DNA from: a virus
IMG/VR virus record: IMGVR_UViG_3300013093_000295
Span: 1-22,941 of that record
Direction: 5' to 3' (one strand)
Length of the DNA: 22,941 nt
The notes under the pieces were generated by a model. That model was not told the DNA's origin and did not search any database. It saw only the letters and a program-made list of their open reading frames with translations. Made by a program: the position numbers and the translations under genes. Of this stretch, positions 7,415-14,207 are shown one piece after another. Each line of letters opens with the position of its first letter. Position 1 is the first letter of the stretch.

Positions 7415-8509
7415 ATGCAAAAAATTCAAAGTTATTTATATCCAAACAGAATAATACTCATAGCCGATTTGGCAGGCTTCACCGTGGAGAATACAATAGT
7501 GTACGCAAAAACAGTAAAAATCTATAAAGGCGTTGACAACGTCATAGAATTCGACATTCAAAATGCCGATCAAAAACGTCTAGATTTAGTTATCAACCCG
7601 CTAATTTCTAATGTTCAAATGAACATAATGGATGCTAGCGGTAATGCGTTACCTAACAGTCCTTATTCAGTTGTTCCAGTAGGATTATATCCTACTACCA
7701 TAACAGGTATTACTGTTACTACAGGTACCGCTACTGCTACATTTGTCGCACAGTCAACTGCACCATATACAGTAGGACAGGCAATTACTATTTCAAATTG
7801 TTCTCCAAGTTCAATAAATGGATCATATATTGTAACAGGTTGCACTACTACCCAAGTGCAATTTGCGTATGCTAATGCTTACACCGCATCAAAATTAGGA
7901 TCAGTTTCGACAACACTTAAAGGTGTATCAAGAGCAGTTGTACCCGAAGATGATCTGTATGATATCGAAACTCAGTACTTAAAATATAGTGTAATAGCTA
8001 CCGATATCGACGGAAATAATATACCTTTATATACCGATAGCAGATTTGGTGCTGTTGGAACTATTGAAGTTGTAGGTAGTGCAATGCCAACTATGCGTAA
8101 ATCTGTAGTGTACGATCGCTTTAGTGGAGAAATTAACTTTATGGGAAATGTTACTAACCATACTAGTTCAATTCCATGTAAATTTTATGAGGCAGTACCC
8201 ACTACTACTATGAATTTTCAAGTAGTAGTGTCTGTTGGATTTATTGGACAAATCTATGTTGAAACAACTGAGGATAGCACTATTTCAGTTGAAAGTTGGA
8301 CAAACTCTCCAAGAACCATTATATTTGATAATACGCAGAGTGGCGCAACTACAGTGATTACAACTATTAATAGTCCAGCAATACCTGTAGGAAAAAATAA
8401 CTACATGCGTATAAGTTGGCTATTCCCAGATGTTTGGCAGTACGGCAGTCAGCAAAATCCAAATCTTGAATTTGGGATGGTTGATTCTGTTACTGTTTGC
8501 CATTATTAA
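7415..8509 (+). CDS. Virion structural protein with an inserted beta-sandwich-like module
   Basis: A 364-residue, beta-rich protein. Its N-terminus, SYLYPNRIILIADLAGFTVE followed by VYAKTVKIYKGVDNVIEFDI, resembles a family of structural proteins in marine T4-like phages. DLYDIETQYLKYSVIATDID (about 180-199) belongs to the same family. Between them, residues about 88-170 form a Thr/Ser/Gly-rich module (YTVGQAITISN, INGSYIVTGCTTTQVQFAY) like those repeated in the 1851-residue protein. The C-terminal 120 residues look like a beta-sandwich domain (IYVETTEDSTISVESWTNSP). No signal peptide or membrane segment is present. A T4-type late promoter and a ribosome binding site precede it, which fits a virion or assembly role. 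The exact location in the particle (baseplate, tail, fibre) is not known. Confidence 0.8.
   Translation: MQKIQSYLYPNRIILIADLAGFTVENTIVYAKTVKIYKGVDNVIEFDIQNADQKRLDLVINPLISNVQMNIMDASGNALPNSPYSVVPVGLYPTTITGITVTTGTATATFVAQSTAPYTVGQAITISNCSPSSINGSYIVTGCTTTQVQFAYANAYTASKLGSVSTTLKGVSRAVVPEDDLYDIETQYLKYSVIATDIDGNNIPLYTDSRFGAVGTIEVVGSAMPTMRKSVVYDRFSGEINFMGNVTNHTSSIPCKFYEAVPTTTMNFQVVVSVGFIGQIYVETTEDSTISVESWTNSPRTIIFDNTQSGATTVITTINSPAIPVGKNNYMRISWLFPDVWQYGSQQNPNLEFGMVDSVTVCHY
7433..7440 (-). promoter_or_regulatory. T4-type late promoter for the leftward gene
   Basis: Read leftward, the sequence is a perfect TATAAATA. Transcription would begin near 7427 and give a leader of about 37 nt before the ATG at 7390. 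The box lies inside the first codons of the rightward gene at 7415. Confidence 0.5.
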
Positions 8510-8538
8510 TTGATTTAATTTTTATAGTCTGTTATAAT
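8510..8538 (+). promoter_or_regulatory. Strong sigma70-type promoter for the primase operon
   Basis: TTGATT at 8510-8515 and a consensus TATAAT at 8533-8538 are spaced by 17 nt. The ATG of the primase is at 8544, 5 nt after the -10 box, so the predicted start site falls on or next to the start codon. No ribosome binding site precedes the ATG. Confidence 0.75.
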
Positions 8539-8543
8539 AAGAC

Positions 8544-9524
8544 ATGAGTCTAATAGCAGATACATTACTACAATACTTACCCGGAAAACGTAAGAAAACT
8601 CCAAGCGGTTGGATTAGTTTCAATGCCGTCTGCTGTAGTGATGATAGAGGTCGTGGCGGCTTTATTGTTAATGGCGATGCGGCTAGTTATCATTGTTTTA
8701 ATTGCGGGTTTAAAGCAAGCTGGCAGCCAGGTTGGTCTATTAATCCAAATATGATGAAATTTATGCATCAGATTAATATACCCGATGACATAATTTCAAA
8801 ATTACGCTTAGAAGCATTTCGTTTAGATGATAATAATACTGTAGAAATCCGTAGTATTATTCCAAAATTTTATGAACGAGCATTACCGATGGATAGTGTT
8901 CCTATCACAGACTTATTAGATAATCCTCCTGAAAAACTTATACCTGTACTAGAATACATGGTAAGTAGACGACTTTTTCCTGAAGATTTTCCTGTCTACT
9001 GGACTCCTAAGATTGGATTTAATAATAGGCTTATTATTCCGTTTTTGTATAAAAGCGAAATTGTGGGTTGGACTGCCCGTGCAATTAACGATGCTAAACC
9101 TAAGTATTTGTCAGAACAGCAACCGGGGTATGTATTCAATTTAGACAATCAATCAGATGATAGAGAATTCGTAATTGTATCAGAAGGCCCATTTGACGCA
9201 CTAAGTATTGATGGATGTGCATTACTTGGAGCGGAGATTAAAGATAGCCAAAACTGGCTATTAAAACAACTCGGGAAAGAATTAATATTAGTTCCAGACA
9301 GAGACGAAGCCGGTAAAGCAACATTAGCGCAGGCATTAGAATTAGGGTGGAGTGTCAGTATGCCTGACTGGCCTGATGGTATTAAAGATATTAATGATGC
9401 CGTAGTTAAACTTGGAAAATTAGCAACTTTGTGGTTAATTATAACTGCAAAAGAATCTAATAATCTTAAAATACAATTAAAAGCAAAAAAATGGTTTAAG
9501 GAATACTATGAAACGAATACTTGA
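8544..9524 (+). CDS. DNA primase, gp61 type
   Basis: A 326-residue protein, similar in length to T4 gp61 (342). It makes RNA primers at the fork in complex with the gp41 helicase. The N-terminal zinc-binding domain shows C30, C31 and, after DRGRGGF, YHCFNCGF (C51, C54). The catalytic TOPRIM domain is clear: IVSEGPFDALS (EG..DA, residues 212-221) and LVPDRDEAGK (DxD, 249-258). PDWPDGIKDINDAV (275-288) closes the core, as in DnaG-like enzymes. Residues 161-180 (NRLIIPFLYKSEIVGWTARA) belong to the domain leading into TOPRIM. The start codon lies 5 nt after a consensus -10 box. Its 3' end overlaps the next small gene by 17 nt. Confidence 0.93.
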   Translation: MSLIADTLLQYLPGKRKKTPSGWISFNAVCCSDDRGRGGFIVNGDAASYHCFNCGFKASWQPGWSINPNMMKFMHQINIPDDIISKLRLEAFRLDDNNTVEIRSIIPKFYERALPMDSVPITDLLDNPPEKLIPVLEYMVSRRLFPEDFPVYWTPKIGFNNRLIIPFLYKSEIVGWTARAINDAKPKYLSEQQPGYVFNLDNQSDDREFVIVSEGPFDALSIDGCALLGAEIKDSQNWLLKQLGKELILVPDRDEAGKATLAQALELGWSVSMPDWPDGIKDINDAVVKLGKLATLWLIITAKESNNLKIQLKAKKWFKEYYETNT

Positions 9525-9621
9525 TTTTTTATTATGGCCGTGGCACAAATGGCAAGAAAGGCAATTTATTAAAAAACGTTTAAAAGAATTGAGGGAACGT
9601 GATCCGTTCATATATAAATGA
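9508..9621 (+). CDS. 37-residue coupled small protein
   Basis: Reads MKRILDFLLWPWHKWQERQF followed by IKKRLKELRERDPFIYK. The first half is aromatic and hydrophobic (LDFLLWPWHKW), the second a basic amphipathic helix ending in the compact RDPFIYK. An AAGGA ribosome binding site at 9498-9502 lies 5 nt before the ATG. It begins 17 nt inside the primase gene in another frame and ends with a 4-nt ATGA overlap onto the carbamoyltransferase start. That arrangement, plus the good binding site, argues for a real gene that also couples translation. Short proteins ending in a similar DPFIY string are remembered from marine T4-like phages. Membrane-surface attachment is a reasonable guess. Confidence 0.7.
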   Translation: MKRILDFLLWPWHKWQERQFIKKRLKELRERDPFIYK

Positions 9622-11087
9622 TTAGTTGGGGAATAAGTGCAAATAGTCATGATGCGGCTATCGCTGTGTTTGTTGATGAACATCTAGTGTTTGCCAGTCA
9701 TAGTGAACGATTTAGCGGTATAAAAAATGATAGGAATTTGTGTAAAGAACTTGTAGCATACGCTAAAAGTTTTGGAATTCCTGATCGTGTTTACTGGTAT
9801 GAAAGACCCTTTCTAAAAACATTAAGACAATTTTATGCTGGTCAAGGATGGAAAAGTCGAGATAATAATATAGAAATCTATCTTGCGAGATACGGAATTA
9901 ATGCTCCTATAACGTATGTGGATCATCATCTTAGTCATGCAGCCGGGGGATATTTTACCAGTGGATTTAATGAAGCATGCATAGTGGTAGTAGATGCCAT
10001 AGGCGAATGGGATACAGTTAGTATATGGGAAGCCAAAGGCGACCGACTCAAGAAAAAATGGAGTCTACGTTATCCCCATAGTATTGGATTATTCTATAGT
10101 GCAATGACTCAACGTGTAGGATTAAAGCCTAACGAAGATGAATATATTCTGATGGGCATGGCAGCCTACGGTAATCCGGAAAAATTAAATTTTGAAATGA
10201 GCCATGACTTTATCGATAATTACGATAATTTAAAATTTATTCGTAGTTGTCATAGAGGATCAATGGATTGGCGCCCAGATCTTACAGTAAAAGATAGTTT
10301 TGAAATTGCGGCCGCTACTCAAGCAGTATATGAAATGTATTTGCATAGTGTATTGATTAAAGCACAAAAATTTGTAAAAAGTAAAAACCTAGTACTCATG
10401 GGAGGCTGTGCATTAAATTGTAGTGCTAACCGGCTAACCGGCAAATATTTTGATAATACATGGATTATGCCTAATCCGGGAGATGCAGGATCAGCAGTCG
10501 GAGCAGTTCTAGCAAAAAATCCTAGTTGGCGAATTGATCCAAGAGAATTTACTCCTTATTTAGGTTACGATATGAAAAGTTGTGTAACAAATGAAGAAAT
10601 CGTTGACTATTTAGAAGATAATAAAATATGCGGCCTTGCAAGAGGCCCAGCAGAGTATGGACCACGGGCATTGGGAAATAGATCGCTACTAGCAGATCCC
10701 CGCGGATATGAAATTAAGGACAAAGTAAATGCAATTAAACAACGACAAGAATTTAGACCTTTTGCTCCAGCAATACTCGAAGAGCTTGTGGATCTGTACT
10801 TTGATATGCCTACTGGTTGGAGTAATAGTAGGTATATGCAAGTCATCGCCCGTTGCAGGCATCCTCAGTTGTATCCTGCCATTGTGCATCGTGACGGAAC
10901 TTCACGTGTACAAACTGTCCCGAACGATGGATCACAGTTTAGACAACTATTAGAATTGTGGTATGCCAGGACTGGATGCCCAATGATATTGAACACTAGT
11001 TTAAATATTAAAGGTCAACCTATGGTTAATGACCGTGCCGATGCAAAAAACTTTGAACACCATTACGGTGTTAAAGTGTTTAACTAG
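9618..11087 (+). CDS. Carbamoyltransferase, NodU/CmcH family
   Basis: A 489-residue carbamoyltransferase. The family transfers a carbamoyl group from carbamoyl phosphate, through a carbamoyl-adenylate made by its Kae1-like domain, to a hydroxyl on its substrate. N-terminal Kae1-like (actin/Hsp70-type ATPase) motifs: NSHDAAIAV (residues 9-17); VDHHLSHAAGGYF with the metal-binding histidines (about 101-113); VVVDAIGEWDTVSIW (about 124-138); EDEYILMGMAAYG; LVLMGGCALNCSANRL; NPGDAGSAVGAV. The C-terminal domain carries GPAEYGPRALGNRSLLADPR, FRPFAPAILEE and ILNTSLNIKGQPMV. All look intact. The gene lies between primase and helicase and overlaps the small gene before it. Phage members of this superfamily have been reported to carbamoylate 5-hydroxymethylcytosine in DNA. 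Its substrate here is not shown by the sequence; a sugar or small molecule remains possible. Confidence 0.93.
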   Translation: MISWGISANSHDAAIAVFVDEHLVFASHSERFSGIKNDRNLCKELVAYAKSFGIPDRVYWYERPFLKTLRQFYAGQGWKSRDNNIEIYLARYGINAPITYVDHHLSHAAGGYFTSGFNEACIVVVDAIGEWDTVSIWEAKGDRLKKKWSLRYPHSIGLFYSAMTQRVGLKPNEDEYILMGMAAYGNPEKLNFEMSHDFIDNYDNLKFIRSCHRGSMDWRPDLTVKDSFEIAAATQAVYEMYLHSVLIKAQKFVKSKNLVLMGGCALNCSANRLTGKYFDNTWIMPNPGDAGSAVGAVLAKNPSWRIDPREFTPYLGYDMKSCVTNEEIVDYLEDNKICGLARGPAEYGPRALGNRSLLADPRGYEIKDKVNAIKQRQEFRPFAPAILEELVDLYFDMPTGWSNSRYMQVIARCRHPQLYPAIVHRDGTSRVQTVPNDGSQFRQLLELWYARTGCPMILNTSLNIKGQPMVNDRADAKNFEHHYGVKVFN

Positions 11088-11091
11088 ACAT

Positions 11092-11097
11092 TATAAT
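11092..11097 (+). promoter_or_regulatory. -10 box immediately before the gp41 helicase gene
   Basis: A consensus TATAAT lies 5 nt before the helicase ATG at 11103, again predicting a leaderless start. No good -35 hexamer is seen at the usual distance. Instead a 15-nt inverted repeat, GTTAAAGTGTTTAAC, occupies 11070-11084, in the end of the carbamoyltransferase gene, where an activator or repressor could bind. Confidence 0.55.
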
Positions 11098-11102
11098 AAC
11101 TT

Positions 11103-12533
11103 ATGACACAAAATACAAATTACGGGTACGATATACAAAAATTATACATCGAAATGATGTTAAGCGATGCTGAGAGTTTTGTTAGATGTCAAAGTATTTT
11201 TGACCCAACATTGTTTGATCGTAAGCTACAGACTAGCGCCGAATTCTTAACAAAATATGTTGAGCAATACAATACAATGCCTACTTTAGATATCATAAAT
11301 GCGGCAACTGATGCTAATTTTAAACAGTTGGAAGGTGTTAAAGAAAATGATTACGATTGGCTGTTAAACGAATTCGAAACATTTATTAGGCACAAAGGTC
11401 TTGAACGAGCTATTTTAGAAAGTGCTGATTTATTAGAAAAAGGTGAGTACGGTCCAGTAGAAGAAAAGATCAAAAAAGCGGTACAAATAGGTCTACAAAA
11501 GGACATGGGTACCGATTATTTTGAAGATCCTAGAGCAAGGTTGATGAGGATTAAAGACAAAAATGGACAGATCAGCACAGGCTGGAAAGCTATCGATGAT
11601 AAACTATTTGGTGGATTTAATCGAGGAGAACTGAATATTTGGGCTGGCGGCTCAGGTGCTGGAAAATCCTTATTTTTGGCAAATCTTGGGGTAAATTATG
11701 CACTTGCAGGTTTGAATGTATTATACATTACACTAGAGCTCAGTGAAGAATTAGTATGCATGCGTATCGATGCAATGACCACTGGAATCCCAACCAGAGA
11801 CCTATTTAAGAGCTTAGATGATGTCGAAATGAAGGTCAAAGTCATTGGTAAAAAGTCGGGAAATTTGCAGGTCAAATACATGCCAAGCGGTAAAACAGCA
11901 AACGACATTCGTGCATATTTGAAAGAATATGAAGTTAAGATGGGACATAAAGTTGATGTACTGCTATTAGACTACATGGACTTGGTCATGCCATTAAGTA
12001 AGAAAATTAGTGCTGAAAACTTATTTGTCAAAGACAAATATGTGTCGGAAGAATTGCGAAATTTAGCGGTAGAAAAGCAATGTGTGTTTGTAACTGCGGC
12101 ACAGTTAAATCGTGGTGCTGTTGAAGAAGTTGAATTTGATCACAGTCATATTTCAGGCGGACTTAGTAAGATTCAGACAGCAGATAATGTGTTTGGTATC
12201 TTTACAAGTCGTGCTATGCGTGAGCGTGGACGTTATCAAATTCAGCTAATGAAGACACGTTCTAGTAGCGGTGTTGGTATGAAAATTGATTTAGAATTCA
12301 ATATCGATACACTGAGAATTACAGACTTGGCTGAAGAAGATGGCTATGGACACAGTACACAAAGCGCAGGTAGTACATTATTGAATAGTATTAAACAACG
12401 TCAAACTGTAAATGTTAGTACAGGGGAAATTTCAGATCCATCTGAAGGAATTGCATTACCGAAAATTAAAGCAGAAGTTGCAAGTAGTAAGCTAAGAGAG
12501 TTAATTAATAACCTACCAGGTGACGATATTTAA
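11103..12533 (+). CDS. Replicative DNA helicase, gp41 type (DnaB family)
   Basis: A 476-residue protein; T4 gp41 is 475. It is the hexameric 5'-3' helicase that unwinds the fork and carries the primase. The N-terminal region to about residue 140 is the helical collar. The RecA-like domain follows: FGGFNRGELNIWAGGSGAGKS holds Walker A (GSGAGKS, 183-189); LYITLELSEE (208-217) carries the catalytic glutamate; VDVLLLDYMDLV (284-295) is Walker B; VFVTAAQLNRGAV (328-340) carries the Gln sensor; HISGGLSKIQTADNVFGIF and QIQLMKTRSSSGVG supply the later motifs with the arginine finger region. All key residues are present. It starts 5 nt after a TATAAT box and 15 nt after the carbamoyltransferase stop. 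Confidence 0.95.
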   Translation: MTQNTNYGYDIQKLYIEMMLSDAESFVRCQSIFDPTLFDRKLQTSAEFLTKYVEQYNTMPTLDIINAATDANFKQLEGVKENDYDWLLNEFETFIRHKGLERAILESADLLEKGEYGPVEEKIKKAVQIGLQKDMGTDYFEDPRARLMRIKDKNGQISTGWKAIDDKLFGGFNRGELNIWAGGSGAGKSLFLANLGVNYALAGLNVLYITLELSEELVCMRIDAMTTGIPTRDLFKSLDDVEMKVKVIGKKSGNLQVKYMPSGKTANDIRAYLKEYEVKMGHKVDVLLLDYMDLVMPLSKKISAENLFVKDKYVSEELRNLAVEKQCVFVTAAQLNRGAVEEVEFDHSHISGGLSKIQTADNVFGIFTSRAMRERGRYQIQLMKTRSSSGVGMKIDLEFNIDTLRITDLAEEDGYGHSTQSAGSTLLNSIKQRQTVNVSTGEISDPSEGIALPKIKAEVASSKLRELINNLPGDDI

Positions 12534-12540
12534 ACAAAAG

Positions 12541-12548
12541 AATAAATA
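12541..12548 (+). promoter_or_regulatory. T4-type late promoter
   Basis: AATAAATA matches the late box in 7 of 8 positions. Transcription would begin near 12554, giving a leader of about 20 nt with an AAAAGG ribosome binding site before the ATG at 12573. A TATAAT at 12553-12558 lies just downstream and could act as a separate -10 box. Confidence 0.5.
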
Positions 12549-12572
12549 CGCATATAATAAAAGGTAGCGAAC

Positions 12573-13016
12573 ATGGAACTTCACCACATTAGAGATATCA
12601 CAGATCCTTTGGTAAGAATTATCAAAGATGATCCTGTACGTCCTCACATTCCTCTTGAGCAACGTATAAACGATGCCGCAGAAATTCTTATTCTTAAAGC
12701 AGGAGAAGAAGTACTAGCGGCTACATGTATGCAATGGTTAACAGAAGTTCCCGAGGATGAAGATGATTTAATTGCAATGGCAAAAGATAAAAATATTGCC
12801 GTATTTTATACAATTTGGAGTTATACACCTGGAGCAGGCGCTACACTATTGAGACAGGCAGCTGACTGGTTAAAAACAGAGTATACTGAACTAAAAGGTA
12901 TTGTAACTTTAAGCCCGCAGACTCCTATGGCTCGACGTTTTCATTTAAAGAACGGTGCAAAAATCCGCAAAGAAAACGCCACATCAGTAAATTACGAGTA
13001 CTATTTTAAAGAATAA
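12573..13016 (+). CDS. GNAT-like acetyltransferase-fold protein
   Basis: A 147-residue protein. The segment LKGIVTLSPQTPMARRFHLK followed by NGAKI looks like the C-terminal strand-helix motif of the GNAT fold, where acetyltransferases often have (F/Y)YxxxGF-type sequences. Before it, NIAVFYTIWSYTPGAGATLL supplies the strand and the Gly-rich loop that would bind the acetyl-CoA pyrophosphate. Similar proteins are remembered from cyanobacterial T4-like phages with no substrate assigned. A catalytically active enzyme is possible but not shown. It has its own late-type promoter and ribosome binding site, so it is probably expressed with the structural genes that follow. Confidence 0.7.
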   Translation: MELHHIRDITDPLVRIIKDDPVRPHIPLEQRINDAAEILILKAGEEVLAATCMQWLTEVPEDEDDLIAMAKDKNIAVFYTIWSYTPGAGATLLRQAADWLKTEYTELKGIVTLSPQTPMARRFHLKNGAKIRKENATSVNYEYYFKE

Positions 13017-13021
13017 ACTCA

Positions 13022-13029
13022 TATAAATA
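13022..13029 (+). promoter_or_regulatory. Consensus T4 late promoter for the fibre block
   Basis: A perfect TATAAATA followed by C, as in T4 late promoters. Transcription should start near 13035, leaving a leader of about 17 nt with AAGGA (13039-13043) before the ATG at 13052. It is the likely main promoter of the fibre and protease genes downstream. Confidence 0.8.
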
Positions 13030-13051
13030 CTAGTTAATAAGGACTAGTATA

Positions 13052-14206
13052 ATGAGTAAAGTTCAACATAGTGTAAAATTAGTTGCCTACGATAGCGTAA
13101 ATTTAGCCGCATTGAGCTACAGTGACGGGGACGTAGTATACGACACCACCCTCGGTACACTACGAGTGATGAATGGAAGAACTCCAGGCGGAGCTCCATT
13201 ACTAAGAGCCGATCTTACTAATTTAACTGGTCTTACAAGTGTTGCAGTAGGAGCAACACAACCAACTGCCACTGTTAACGGAACGTTATGGTTTAATTCG
13301 ACAAACGGCGGATTATATCTGTATTACACAGATGCATCGGGCAATCATTGGATACAGGCAAATTCTCCAGCTTTTGGATCAGGTTCAGGCGGCTCGACTT
13401 ATACTCTTCCTACCGCATCTACAACTACACTAGGTGGTATAACCATAGATGGTACTACCCTGGCATTCAATGGAAACGGACAACTTTATGCTACAGGTGC
13501 CGGCTATGCTGGATATGTATTACCGACAGCAAGTACAAGTGTACTGGGTGGTGTTAAGGTTGACGGAACTACTATTACAATTAACAACGGAGTAATTAGT
13601 AGTGCTAGTGCATATTCATTACCTACAGCTAGTTCATCGGTACTAGGCGGTGTTAAGATTGATAATTCTACAATCACTATTAATGGTAGTGGACAAATTG
13701 TAGCAAGCGGAATTAATTATTCTTTACCAACAGCAAGTACAAGTGTACTAGGTGGTGTTAAGGTCGACGGATCAACAGTTACAATTAATAATGGTGTAAT
13801 ATCTGCGACAGTATCAGCATTAAACTACGGTGCTCGTACAACAGTACAAACAACAACTACAAGTTTGGCAAATGGTGCGGCAGTTACTCCAACAGTAATT
13901 GGTATGGGTAAATCTTATGTGTTGTATAGCATACAAGTTAGTGCAGGGGCGTGGGTAGTTGTTTACTCAAATTCAACTGCTCAGACCGCTGATAGTAGTA
14001 GAACAATTACTACAGATCCTACACCGGGTAGTGGTGTGCTTGCAGAAGCAATTTCGACTACTGCAACTACAACGTACTTTACACCGGCAATATTTGGATA
14101 CAATAATGATACAAGTGTAACATCTACTACCTATTTAAAAATTTATAATAATAGCGGAGCAACATCTGCTATTACAGTTACAATAACTTATTTAAGATTA
14201 GAATAA
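13052..14206 (+). CDS. Tail-fibre-like protein with four tandem repeats
   Basis: A 384-residue virion protein. Residues 1-115 form an N-terminal region with DTTLGTLRVMNGRTPGGAPL and GTLWFNSTNGGLYLYYTDAS, typical of fibre and structural proteins in marine phages. Four repeats of about 33-38 residues follow (117-258), each with the core (Y)xLPTASxSxLGGVKxDxxTxxxNxG. The C-terminal part (about 260-384) is Thr/Ser-rich and looks like a beta-sandwich tip domain with VLYSIQVSAGAWVVVYSNST. No protease or enzyme motif is present. The repeats probably form an extended beta-helical or trimeric shaft. The stop is separated by 1 nt from the protease start. Confidence 0.8.
   Translation: MSKVQHSVKLVAYDSVNLAALSYSDGDVVYDTTLGTLRVMNGRTPGGAPLLRADLTNLTGLTSVAVGATQPTATVNGTLWFNSTNGGLYLYYTDASGNHWIQANSPAFGSGSGGSTYTLPTASTTTLGGITIDGTTLAFNGNGQLYATGAGYAGYVLPTASTSVLGGVKVDGTTITINNGVISSASAYSLPTASSSVLGGVKIDNSTITINGSGQIVASGINYSLPTASTSVLGGVKVDGSTVTINNGVISATVSALNYGARTTVQTTTTSLANGAAVTPTVIGMGKSYVLYSIQVSAGAWVVVYSNSTAQTADSSRTITTDPTPGSGVLAEAISTTATTTYFTPAIFGYNNDTSVTSTTYLKIYNNSGATSAITVTITYLRLE
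13400..13825 (+). repeat. Four tandem fibre repeats
   Basis: Units start at about 13400, 13514, 13613 and 13718. Units 2 and 4 are the most alike, sharing CCxACAGCAAGTACAAGTGT and a following GGTGGTGTTAAGGT stretch. Confidence 0.8.
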
Positions 14207-14207
14207 A

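Noticed and set aside
7391-7429. Longer N-terminus of the leftward 7390 gene
   Set aside because: It would need a TTG start and adds a segment unlike the family; the ATG at 7390 gives the expected protein.
11076-11084. T4 MotA box before the helicase gene
   Set aside because: The best match has three mismatches and lies about 8 nt from the -10 box instead of about 12.
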